NCBI RefSeq assembly: GCF_947381555.1
Contig: NZ_CANCWQ010000013.1
Span: forward strand, 1 to 49,879
Direction: 5' to 3'
DNA length: 49,879 bases
Source of the DNA: Limosilactobacillus pulli
GTDB taxonomy: Bacteria; Bacillota; Bacilli; Lactobacillales; Lactobacillaceae
Part shown: positions 17,357-24,601 of the stretch, piece by piece
How positions within the stretch are numbered: position 1 is the stretch's first letter
Layout of the letters: the number at the start of each line of letters is the position of its first letter
Made by a program: the position numbers and the translations under genes
Notes under the pieces: generated by a model
What the model was told of the DNA's origin: nothing
Seen by the model: only the letters and a program-made list of their open reading frames with translations
The model's database searches: none

Positions 17357-17616
17357 AAAGTGGTTCCTTCTTCGTCATCGTTTTTATGCTATGTTCCATT
17401 TTGCTGTATTTTTATAACGTTTGCAAGTTTTGGCCCTAAAGAATGACAAGCAAATTTATGTGCATTCACCATGATTTTATTTTATGCAAAAACAAAATTA
17501 CTCAAAAAATCTGTCAATTCTATAATATGTGCATTAATTGCAAAATTTATTTCGTGAAACCGTTTATCTATAACGTTAAAAGTTTCAAATTTTTTGGTTA
17601 GATTTAAATAGAGGGG

Positions 17617-17958
17617 GTGCCGGAAATTTTAAATATAGGCGAGAATATCAGAGCCTTCCGTAGAAGCCTCGGTATAACACAAGAAAAACTTGCTGAAGAA
17701 AGCGGTTTGTCTGTCAATTTCATCTCACGATTAGAGAGAACGAGTGATCAAAACGTCAGTATCAAAACGCTTAACAAGATTGCCCACGCCATGCAAATTT
17801 CAACTGCACAATTGGTCGAGGACAGTCAGCGTGACCGCGAAACCTCTCTTTCTGTTAATCAGTTGATCTACCAGTTAAAATCGATGGATCCACAGCAGGC
17901 TGACAAGGCAGCCTACGCGATTTTACAGTTGATTGACGCGATTAAAGATACACAATAA
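17617..17958 (+). CDS. XRE-family helix-turn-helix regulator
   Basis: A 113-residue DNA-binding protein. Residues 7-62 form a typical Cro/CI-like HTH (ENIRAFRRSLGITQEKLAEESGLSVNFISRLE), followed by a helical tail that probably dimerises. The apparent start GTG 17617 is fused to its GAGGGG site with almost no spacing. An ATT nine bases on is better spaced but rare as a start codon, so the first residues are uncertain; the HTH is intact either way. It is transcribed away from the PLD-ATPase gene and could repress it. A TATAAT lies at 17521-17526. Confidence 0.75.
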   Translation: MPEILNIGENIRAFRRSLGITQEKLAEESGLSVNFISRLERTSDQNVSIKTLNKIAHAMQISTAQLVEDSQRDRETSLSVNQLIYQLKSMDPQQADKAAYAILQLIDAIKDTQ

Positions 17959-18097
17959 AAAGAGGCTGGGAATAAAGTCTCAAAACAGAAAAATGGCTGA
18001 AGATTGCGTGACTTAAAACGCTGATCTTCGGCCATTTCTATTATTAAAATTGTTTTATTTTGTCAGAAAAATTAGTTTTTTCCCAACCTCTTTTTCT
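17958..18097. repeat. Palindromic intergenic repeat, copy A (full), acting as bidirectional terminator
   Basis: The 140-base element has an outer stem AAAGAGGCTGGGAA / TTCCCAACCTCTTT and an inner stem AATGGCTGAAGAT / ATCTTCGGCCATT, with AT-rich joints between. T-runs on both ends make it a good terminator for both the XRE gene and the leftward nuclease gene. Related copies are at 29770-29862, 3911-3968, 5652-5684 and 9272-9307. Confidence 0.8.
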
Positions 18098-18106
18098 GTT
18101 CTGTGA

Positions 18107-19021
18107 TCAATTGCTAGTGCTATTGGCCGTAACCGCACCCGTTGCATAGTTGACTACGATATTGTTTTGGACGTTGGGAACGAACACATTGAACTCCAGA
18201 CTGCCATCACTGGATTTGGCTTCAATGTGGGCACCAGATGGAACCAAATTGGCACCGTCATAAATATCGGTTACCCGATAGCGGACCTTTTTATTTTGAT
18301 CCAGGGCCTTTCTAACCAGTCCCTCATAGTAATTTTGACCGGTCGATGTCTCACTGGCTGCCTCATTGGCCCAAGCTGTCTGCGTAGCGATGTTTTTAGC
18401 ATTGGACTCGGAGGCATCAAAGCCTGAAATCCCCCCAACCAGCGCGTACCCCAGCAGATGACCGCGATCATAGGCATGCGATGGTCCGTTGGTCAGATTG
18501 GTAGCCTGCAAAAAGCCCGCTGGTTTCCAACTGGTCGCGCCATTGCCTGTTTGATCACGACTACGATACTGACGCGTAGTTCTGTTCAGCCATGCATCCC
18601 CACGCCAGGCTCGCCCGCGACTGTCAGTATAGTTGACGGCATAGGGTGCGCTGCTGACACCAGCATTCAGACTGGTCTGATTATTGTTGACAATGTAGGC
18701 ACCATGGCCATTCCAAGTCAGACTGCCACCAAGCTGTTCTTTAACGCCCGCCGACAAAACGGAGGCTGCCTTGGTTTGACTGGGCGTGATCAGCGTACTG
18801 GAGCCCTGACGCTGATAGTTGCTGGAACTCGTGCTGCTCTTACCGATTAGACTGCTCAGTTTTTCTTTTGCTTGGCTAGCTAGCGTCGTTGAGCTGCTGG
18901 CAGAGCTGATGGTGGAGTTAGTCGAGCTCGTTTGCGTACCAGGCTTGATTAAGCTGCTTAGCGCAAACAAAATTACAAAGGCCGTTAGCCAATGCAGGAT
19001 CCGCCGCGTTTTTCTCTTCAT
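18107..19021 (-). CDS. Membrane-anchored DNA/RNA non-specific endonuclease (DRGH type)
   Basis: A 304-residue extracellular nuclease of the beta-beta-alpha-metal class, similar to streptococcal EndA. Residues 8-27 are a signal anchor (ILHWLTAFVILFALSSLIKP) and ~30-75 a Ser/Thr-rich linker. The catalytic domain follows, with DRGHLLGYALVG at 185-196 (His187-188 region as general base) and the metal-ligand Asn in SNAKNIATQT. Probable roles are nucleotide scavenging from environmental DNA or DNA uptake. ATG 19021 follows TAAGGAAAACTAA. It starts 28 bases after the dipeptidase stop, so the two are likely co-transcribed; repeat copy A ends the unit. Confidence 0.85.
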   Translation of the reverse strand: MKRKTRRILHWLTAFVILFALSSLIKPGTQTSSTNSTISSASSSTTLASQAKEKLSSLIGKSSTSSSNYQRQGSSTLITPSQTKAASVLSAGVKEQLGGSLTWNGHGAYIVNNNQTSLNAGVSSAPYAVNYTDSRGRAWRGDAWLNRTTRQYRSRDQTGNGATSWKPAGFLQATNLTNGPSHAYDRGHLLGYALVGGISGFDASESNAKNIATQTAWANEAASETSTGQNYYEGLVRKALDQNKKVRYRVTDIYDGANLVPSGAHIEAKSSDGSLEFNVFVPNVQNNIVVNYATGAVTANSTSN

Positions 19022-19049
19022 TTAGTTTTCCTTACCTATCGATTGATTG

Positions 19050-20441
19050 CTAGTATTGCAGTTTTTCGTTTTTAAAGGCTTCCTTGACCATCTTACCCAA
19101 GAGTTTGGTACTTTCATTTAACGAAATCTGGGCCATTTTTTCATTGGTCTTGGTCAGTTCAGCACTGAGTAATGACTGATCTTCAATGTCAGCTGCCTTG
19201 GCGTCCATTTGCTCCTGCAGTTGGCGACAGACAGCAACAACCGTCTGTTCAAAGGCTTCTTCCATCATTTCATAGCGCTGATAGTTTTGATCACCCAGCG
19301 CTGCAATCGTATGCGTCAGCCAATACATGTTCTGCAGATCAAAGTCACCAGTCGTATTCTTATAAGGAGCCGGCGTATCATCGATATTGGCATAAAACGG
19401 CACGACAGCATTAAACGTATTAGGTCCAAATGCCAGCCAGTGCACGCCGGCAATTGAATCAGGCACGTGATTTCTGATCTGCAGCATATGGATCTCAAGA
19501 TTTCGATTTAAGGCAATTGGACGATATTTCTGCCGCTCATTAATCGGACCATGACCATATGGATCATAATCGGTCTGTTGGAAATGCGAGCTCATCGCCT
19601 GCTTGACGTCTTCAATGGCTAATTTATGCTTGGGATGACAAATAAATGGCAGATCCTGATCGGTTGGCTGCTGCTCTGCTTCATCACTCAGCAGCCTTTG
19701 TACGTACCAGGCCCGTGGGTAATTGTAACGTGCATCGCTGGCCGTACGACTGCCAAAAATCTCGCGCAGATTCAGACCATGTTCTGGATTCAGATGATGC
19801 TGCTTGATAAAAGTTGGTAAATCAGCAGAATACATCGATGAGTCGCTTTCAAAATCATAATCGGCAATATTAAACTGATTTGGCGCAATTACATAAGCAT
19901 CGTCAGGAATTTTCTGAGCTGCCCAGTGATGGCCGCCAATCGTCTCAAAATACCAGACTTCATCGTGATCGCTAAACGCAATTCCGTTTGATTCATAAGT
20001 ACCGTATTGCTCCAGCAAATGGCCCAGCCGCTTGACGCCTTCACGTGCCGATTTGATATATGGCAATACCAAAACGACAAAATCTTCTTCACCAATTCCA
20101 CTTTCGGTATTATAGGGATCGGCACCAAGCACGCGCGCATTGGTGGTTGCCGTTTCGGTTGCGGTCATGGCAACGTTGGCCGCATTAATGCCCCCAGCGG
20201 CAAAAACGCCCGCACTGTTGTCAGCATCCGGTACCGATGTATACTTAAGCGGATTATCGGGCAGCTCCAACCTAAATTTAGTCGTTTTGGATGCGTAGTG
20301 GCGTGGCTGGTCTTTAGGATCAACGACCACGAAGCGCTGCGGATCAAACGCATTGCCATAGTCTTCTTGCCGGCAGATCAAGGTTGAACCGTCAAGCGTG
20401 GCTGCCTTGCCTGCCAAAAAAGTCGTACAGGTATGTTTCAT
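19050..20441 (-). CDS. pepD: C69-family dipeptidase (PepD)
   Basis: An N-terminal-nucleophile peptidase of 463 residues that splits a broad range of dipeptides in the cytoplasm, part of the proteolytic system of lactic acid bacteria. MKHTC gives Cys5 as the likely nucleophile after removal or processing of the first residues. Other family marks are DGSTLICRQEDYGNAF, GGINAANVAMTATET and the ARVLGADPYN loop. ATG 20441 has AAGGAAGAG at good distance; an upstream in-frame ATG lacks one. A promoter with extended -10 (TGCTATAAT) lies about 20475-20485. Confidence 0.85.
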   Translation of the reverse strand: MKHTCTTFLAGKAATLDGSTLICRQEDYGNAFDPQRFVVVDPKDQPRHYASKTTKFRLELPDNPLKYTSVPDADNSAGVFAAGGINAANVAMTATETATTNARVLGADPYNTESGIGEEDFVVLVLPYIKSAREGVKRLGHLLEQYGTYESNGIAFSDHDEVWYFETIGGHHWAAQKIPDDAYVIAPNQFNIADYDFESDSSMYSADLPTFIKQHHLNPEHGLNLREIFGSRTASDARYNYPRAWYVQRLLSDEAEQQPTDQDLPFICHPKHKLAIEDVKQAMSSHFQQTDYDPYGHGPINERQKYRPIALNRNLEIHMLQIRNHVPDSIAGVHWLAFGPNTFNAVVPFYANIDDTPAPYKNTTGDFDLQNMYWLTHTIAALGDQNYQRYEMMEEAFEQTVVAVCRQLQEQMDAKAADIEDQSLLSAELTKTNEKMAQISLNESTKLLGKMVKEAFKNEKLQY

Positions 20442-20497
20442 TGCAATCTCTTCCTTAAAAATATGATTAATCAAAATTATAGCATAGCAATCCTGTC

Positions 20498-20532
20498 AAA
20501 AAGCGCCCGGCCGATTCGACCAGACGCTTTTT
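20498..20532 (-). terminator. Terminator after the amino-acid permease
   Basis: AAAAAGCG...CGCTTTTT surrounds a GC-rich stem (GCGTCTGGTCGA / TCGGCCGGGCGC), followed by T residues on the minus strand, six bases past the permease stop. Confidence 0.8.
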
Positions 20533-20537
20533 ATCAA

Positions 20538-21974
20538 TTATTTATGATGATTTAAATGATGCTCGTTTTCAAATTCCGTTTCTTCACTAGCTTTTGGTTC
20601 CTCATGCTTACGAACGCGCACGAAGTAGATGATCGACATGATTACCAAGAAGATCACCCCAACGGAAACCGAGATGCGCGTATCCGGATTGATAAACATA
20701 AAGGCCAGGATCAGCAGCAATGCCGCCGTAGCAAAGTAGTTGTAAAGCGGGAACAGTGGCATCTTGAATGGATGATTCTCCATCAGGTTGGGATTTTGTT
20801 TTCTAAAGTGCAGCTCAGAAATCAAAATAACGAACCATGGCACCATCCCCGGCAACACTGAAGCACTGTAGACGATGACAAACAGATTGGAAGCCGTTTT
20901 GCTCATCTGGGTCAGAATCGTGTTAAGTACAAAGCCAACCAGAATCCAGCCAGCAATCGTCAAAATCGCCACGTTTGGCACGACGCGCTTAGACAGCTTG
21001 GAGAAAAACGGAGAGACCTCATGATCAACCGACAGCTTAAACAGCATCCGGCTGGCACTGTAAATCCCCGAATTGGCCCCTGACATGGCGGCCGTCAAAA
21101 CGACAAAGTTGATCAAACCGGCTGCCCCAGTGATTCCGACTTTTTCAAAAGTTTCCACAAATGGCGAGCCCACTGCACTCAATTGATTCCAAGGATAAAT
21201 CGAAACGATTACGAAAATAGCTCCGATATAGAAAATCAAAATCCGCCAGATTACGGACTTGACTGACTTAACAATGGCTTTTTGTGGCGAGGCCGTCTCA
21301 CCAGCCGCAATCCCTAACAGCTCAATCCCTTGATATGAACCGGCAATCACAGCCAAAGAGAAGAAGAAGCCTTTCCAGCCGTTCGGGAAAAAGCCGCCAT
21401 GCGACCACAGATTGGAAATGCCGACTGGATGCCAGTTATTGCCCAGACCAAAGACGATTACCATCAAACCAACGACGATCATCAAAATAATCGTTACGAC
21501 CTTGATCATGGCAAACCAGAATTCCAATGAGCCATATGCCTTAGCCGAAACCAGGTTGGCCAGCGTCAAGATGACAATTAAAATGATCCCCGAGATCCAG
21601 TCTGGTAAGTTGGGCCACCAGTAGTTCAGATACTGCGACATGGCAATCACGTCAGAGATCCCAACGATGATAAACTGAAAGACGTTGCTCCACTTAACCA
21701 AATAGCCTGATAGTGGATTGATGTATTTGGTACCGTAATCAGCAAATGAACCCGTTCCCGGATTTAGATAGATCATTTCCCCCAAGGCCCGCATCATGGC
21801 ATACAAAACCAGACCAACCAGGGCATAGGCCAACAATACCGATGACCCAGCCCATTTGATGGTTGAAGTAGCCCCCATAAACAGACCACTACCAATCGTT
21901 CCACCGATGGCTATCATTTCCATCTGCCCCGTCGTCATTGAACGTCGCAGATGACCGCTGTTCTGCTGTTCCAT
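20538..21974 (-). CDS. Amino-acid permease, APC superfamily (likely threonine/serine uptake)
   Basis: A 478-residue, 12-helix amino acid:proton symporter of the AAT family. The helix-1 signature is IAIGGTIGSGLFMGA, with EMIYLNPGTGSFADY after helix 2 and GIELLGIAAGETASP in helix 6; the C-terminus is charged and His-rich. ATG 21974 stands eight bases after AAAGGAG, and the longer frame starts inside the leader. Family membership alone does not give the substrate. The leader upstream encodes a peptide with five threonines among its last eight residues at an attenuator, so threonine (perhaps with serine) is the best inferred substrate. It is transcribed alone between that attenuator and a strong terminator. 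Confidence 0.8.
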   Translation of the reverse strand: MEQQNSGHLRRSMTTGQMEMIAIGGTIGSGLFMGATSTIKWAGSSVLLAYALVGLVLYAMMRALGEMIYLNPGTGSFADYGTKYINPLSGYLVKWSNVFQFIIVGISDVIAMSQYLNYWWPNLPDWISGIILIVILTLANLVSAKAYGSLEFWFAMIKVVTIILMIVVGLMVIVFGLGNNWHPVGISNLWSHGGFFPNGWKGFFFSLAVIAGSYQGIELLGIAAGETASPQKAIVKSVKSVIWRILIFYIGAIFVIVSIYPWNQLSAVGSPFVETFEKVGITGAAGLINFVVLTAAMSGANSGIYSASRMLFKLSVDHEVSPFFSKLSKRVVPNVAILTIAGWILVGFVLNTILTQMSKTASNLFVIVYSASVLPGMVPWFVILISELHFRKQNPNLMENHPFKMPLFPLYNYFATAALLLILAFMFINPDTRISVSVGVIFLVIMSIIYFVRVRKHEEPKASEETEFENEHHLNHHK

Positions 21975-22004
21975 AGAAAAAACTCCTTTATTTTCAGCCA
22001 AACA

Positions 22005-22077
22005 AAAAGCCGATCGAATCTACCCATCTCAATCCCACTTAAGACTTTCTGTAAGTGGTTGAGCGGATTCGATCAGC
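22005..22077 (-). terminator. Attenuator terminator in the permease leader
   Basis: A long bulged hairpin with a 13-bp base stem and an inner 12-bp stem, followed by CTTTTTGTTT, ends about 20 bases before the permease ribosome binding site. Its inner 5' arm is the same CTCAACCACTT that can pair with the leader-stop region. Confidence 0.8.
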
Positions 22078-22140
22078 TGTTAACTGCTTTATTGATATCC
22101 AGATTGAAGAACTCAACCACTTTAGATTGTTGTGGTTGAG
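22005..22140 (-). promoter_or_regulatory. Ribosome-mediated transcription attenuator upstream of the permease
   Basis: Four ordered segments are visible on the minus strand. Strand 1 is CTCAACCAC (22132-22140), inside the Ser/Thr codons of the leader peptide. Strand 2 is AAGTGGTTGAG (22112-22122), right after its stop. Strand 3 is CTCAACCACTT (22053-22063). Strand 4 is TAAGTGGGATTGAG (22028-22041). Strands 1:2 pair over 9 bp, 2:3 over 11 bp, and 3:4 form the top of a terminator. The terminator base is AGCTGATCGAATC / GATTCGATCGGCT (13 bp with one G-U), followed by TTTTTG. A ribosome stalled at threonine codons would cover strand 1, free strand 2 to pair with 3, and stop the terminator forming. 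This is the classical thr/his/trp attenuation logic. Confidence 0.8.
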
Positions 22141-22187
22141 GTGGAGGTTAGCTGAATCATGTGCATCTTTAATTGTCGAATTAGCAT
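22122..22187 (-). CDS. Threonine-rich attenuator leader peptide, 21 aa
   Basis: ATG 22187 stands behind a perfect AAGGAGG (22196-22202) with eight-base spacing; the stop TAA is at 22122-22124. The peptide ends QLTSTSTTTI: threonine at positions 14, 16, 18, 19 and 20, serine at 15 and 17, isoleucine at 21. This mirrors leader peptides of threonine operons in enterobacteria. Its last codons overlap attenuator strand 1 and its stop precedes strand 2, as ribosome-stalling control needs. Its role is to report charged tRNA-Thr (and perhaps tRNA-Ser/Ile) levels, not to act as a protein. Confidence 0.8.
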   Translation of the reverse strand: MLIRQLKMHMIQLTSTSTTTI

Positions 22188-22220
22188 CTCAGCTGCCTCC
22201 TTAAAACTTAGTATGCTGTT

Positions 22221-22249
22221 AGAATAGCATTAGAAAATGATTTATGCAA
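22221..22249 (-). promoter_or_regulatory. Promoter of the leader peptide and permease
   Basis: TTGCAT (22244-22249) and TATTCT (22221-22226) are separated by 17 bases. The transcript would start near 22214, about 27 bases before the leader-peptide start codon. Confidence 0.7.
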
Positions 22250-22274
22250 CTAATTTTATTAAAATTGCCAAAAA

Positions 22275-23519
22275 TCAGTGACGAATCTGGCCATTGCCAA
22301 TAATCTGATACTTAATCGTCGTCAACTGATCCAATCCCATTGGGCCTCTGGCATGCAGTTTTTGCGTACTGATACCGATCTCAGCGCCAAAGCCAAACTG
22401 ACCACCGTCCGTAAAGCGCGTAGATGCATTAACATAAACACAGGCCGAATTAATCTGGTTTAAGAAGGCCTGCCCTCGCTCTAAGTCATCGGTAATGATG
22501 GCTTCGGAATGGTGAGTGCTGTGCGCATTGATATGCTTAACCGCGTCATCAAATGAATCTACGACCTTGACTGCCATAATCAGATCATTGTATTCAGTAT
22601 CCCAGTCTTCTTTGGTAGCTGGCTGCATGTCAGAAACAATCGCGCAGGCCCGCTCATCGCCACGCAGCTGAACGCCATGTGCCTGCAGACTCTTGGCTAA
22701 TACCGGCAGATAGGCATCAGCAACGTCTTGGTGAATCAATAGTTTTTCGGCCGCATTGCAGACAGATGGCCGCTGGACCTTGGCATTAACCACGATTGCC
22801 TGGGCCATTTCCAGCCGCGCATCTTTGTCAACGTAGATATGGCAGTTGCCCGCCCCGGTTTCGATCACCGGTACCGTTGCCGTCTTGACCACGCGTTGAA
22901 TCAAGCCACGACCACCACGCGGAATCAAGACGTCTAAGTAGTCGTTTAGATACATCAGCTCACCGGCCGTCTCATGACTGGTATCAGTGATTAATTGGAC
23001 GCTGTCTTTAGGCAGGTCTTGATCTTCCAGTGACTGCCGCAAAATGTTGGCCAAAGCGGCATTGGTGTGCAGGGCCTCCTTGCCACCACGCAAAATCACG
23101 GCATTGCCGCTCTTAAAAGTCAGTGCGGCTGCATCAACCGTAACGTTTGGTCGCGCCTCAAAAATAATGCCAATTACACCCAGTGGCACGCGCTTTTGCA
23201 AGATCTGCAGACCATCTGCCGTGTACCAGCCCTTATCGATTCTAGCAATCGGATCTGGCAGCTGGGCAACCGTCTTTAAGCCATTGGCCATATCATCAAT
23301 ACGGCTTTCATTGATCAACAGCCGGTCGGTAAACTTCTTTGGCATGGCGACGGCATTTTCCATATCGATCCGATTGGCCGCAATAATCTTGTCTTTGTTG
23401 TTCAGCAATGCTTGGGCCATCTGCAAAAGGGCCTGGTTCTTGGTGGCTGTGTCCAAGAGCATCAGTTTTTGTTCGGCTGCCTGGGCCCGCTGCCCCATTT
23501 TAATCAAAGTCGCGTTCAT
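22275..23519 (-). CDS. proA: Gamma-glutamyl phosphate reductase (ProA)
   Basis: The second proline-synthesis step: NADPH-dependent reduction of glutamyl-5-phosphate to the semialdehyde. The 414-residue protein has the aldehyde-dehydrogenase fold, with VPLGVIGIIFEARPNVT, AVILRGGKEA, the glycine-rich LIPRGGRGLI and the catalytic cysteine in QRPSVCNAAEKLL. The C-terminal GGQFGFGAEIGISTQKLHARGP is characteristic. ATG 23519 follows the proB stop directly (TAA then ATG), with GGAGGAATTT inside the proB end, so the two are translationally coupled. Confidence 0.95.
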   Translation of the reverse strand: MNATLIKMGQRAQAAEQKLMLLDTATKNQALLQMAQALLNNKDKIIAANRIDMENAVAMPKKFTDRLLINESRIDDMANGLKTVAQLPDPIARIDKGWYTADGLQILQKRVPLGVIGIIFEARPNVTVDAAALTFKSGNAVILRGGKEALHTNAALANILRQSLEDQDLPKDSVQLITDTSHETAGELMYLNDYLDVLIPRGGRGLIQRVVKTATVPVIETGAGNCHIYVDKDARLEMAQAIVVNAKVQRPSVCNAAEKLLIHQDVADAYLPVLAKSLQAHGVQLRGDERACAIVSDMQPATKEDWDTEYNDLIMAVKVVDSFDDAVKHINAHSTHHSEAIITDDLERGQAFLNQINSACVYVNASTRFTDGGQFGFGAEIGISTQKLHARGPMGLDQLTTIKYQIIGNGQIRH

Positions 23520-24350
23520 TTAAAATTCCTCCTTGTTGGCTGATAATGGCTTGATCATGTTGCGGCCAAAGTGCGTGCCAATTGGTTCACCATTGACCAC
23601 CTTTAAGATGATGCGTGGATCTTGACCGTTGCAAAGCACCATTTGCCGATCCGCGTCTAAAATGGTCTCAGCTGCTCTAAGCTTGGTAACCATGCCGCCG
23701 GTCCCAAAACGCGTCGATGAACCCGTGGCACTCAGCCTGATTTCTGGTGTCAATTCAGTCACATTGTCAATCAAGCGGGCATCGTCATTTTTATGCGGAT
23801 CCTTGTCAAATAAACCATCAATATCGGACAAAACAATCAAGAGATCCGCACCAATCCGTGTTGCCACCAGTGCCGACAATTCATCGTTGTCACTAAAAGT
23901 TGTGTGGTGATCCAATTCGTCAACACTGACAGGGTCATTTTCATTAATGATGGGCACGATTTTTTGCTGCAGCAGTGCCTCAATCGTATTCAACACATTG
24001 GTACGGTTGAGCGGATACTCCAGATTGTCGCGCGTCAGCAATAACTGTGCAATACGGGTCTGATAGTCCAAAAAGCGCTGTGAATAGATGCGCATCAATT
24101 CAACCTGTCCCAGTGATGCTAATGCCTGCTGCTCGGCAATGGCTGATGGCCGCTTGGTTTTGTTTAAGCTGGCCAAACCTGCCCCCATGGCCCCCGAAGA
24201 TACCAAGACCACCTGATAGCCAGCGTTGTTTAGTGCCGACAGTGAATAAGCCAAGCGATCAATTGAAGGCAGATTGATGCGACCGTTTTTCATTACCAGA
24301 CTGCTGGTCCCCACCTTGACAACCAGCCGGCGAATCGTTTTTGCTCCCAT
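23520..24350 (-). CDS. proB: Glutamate 5-kinase (ProB), short form without PUA domain
   Basis: The first step of proline synthesis from glutamate: ATP-dependent phosphorylation of the gamma-carboxyl group. The 276-residue amino-acid kinase domain has LVVKVGTSSLV at the start, VSSGAMGAGLASL, PIINENDPVSVDEL and LSDIDGLFDKDP, and the GTGGMVTKLRAA glycine-rich loop. The C-terminal PUA domain found in E. coli ProB is absent, as in several lactobacilli; feedback control may differ. ATG 24350 follows GAGGTGAAAAT. It leads a proBA transcript regulated by a proline T-box. Confidence 0.95.
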   Translation of the reverse strand: MGAKTIRRLVVKVGTSSLVMKNGRINLPSIDRLAYSLSALNNAGYQVVLVSSGAMGAGLASLNKTKRPSAIAEQQALASLGQVELMRIYSQRFLDYQTRIAQLLLTRDNLEYPLNRTNVLNTIEALLQQKIVPIINENDPVSVDELDHHTTFSDNDELSALVATRIGADLLIVLSDIDGLFDKDPHKNDDARLIDNVTELTPEIRLSATGSSTRFGTGGMVTKLRAAETILDADRQMVLCNGQDPRIILKVVNGEPIGTHFGRNMIKPLSANKEEF

Positions 24351-24365
24351 ATTTTCACCTCATTA

Positions 24366-24557
24366 TGAATAAGACAAAAAGCACGCCCTTAATCGAGACA
24401 CCAGTGACGGCGGTACCATTCTCGTTTAAAGACGTGCTTTACCCTTTTAAAAGATTATTTTCGATGTAGCTATTCGCGACAGGGCTTCGGATACTAGCTC
24501 GCCTTTTCAGCTGCCGGCGATTCTCTGAACGATCCTTAATTGATTCGCGATGATATT
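24366..24557 (-). promoter_or_regulatory. Proline T-box riboswitch controlling proBA
   Basis: The leader holds a stem I closed by TCGCGA palindromes, the AGAGAA K-turn bases and a short distal arm (GCCGGCAGCTGAAAAGGC). In the specifier loop GAA is followed by GCCCT, so the specifier is CCC or, with a purine after it, CCU (24481-24484). Both are proline codons. The variant T-box core AATGGTACCGCCG is at about 24408-24420. The terminator is AAAGCACG...CGTGCTTTTTG (about 24373-24440), mutually exclusive with the antiterminator. Uncharged tRNA-Pro should turn on proBA. Stem I is shorter than in the Met T-box at 7715. Confidence 0.75.
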
Positions 24558-24563
24558 GATTGA

Positions 24564-24592
24564 ACTATAAAATGTTTTTAAAAAAAAGTCAA
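24564..24592 (-). promoter_or_regulatory. Promoter of proBA
   Basis: TTGACT (24587-24592) and TATAGT (24564-24569) lie 17 bases apart, just upstream of the T-box leader and only ten bases from the end of the DXS-like gene. Confidence 0.7.
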
Positions 24593-24601
24593 GCTGACAG
24601 C

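Noticed and set aside
22005..22260. Permease leader as a lysine or other metabolite riboswitch
   Set aside because: None of the conserved riboswitch cores is present. A well-placed small ORF and alternative pairings explain every segment.
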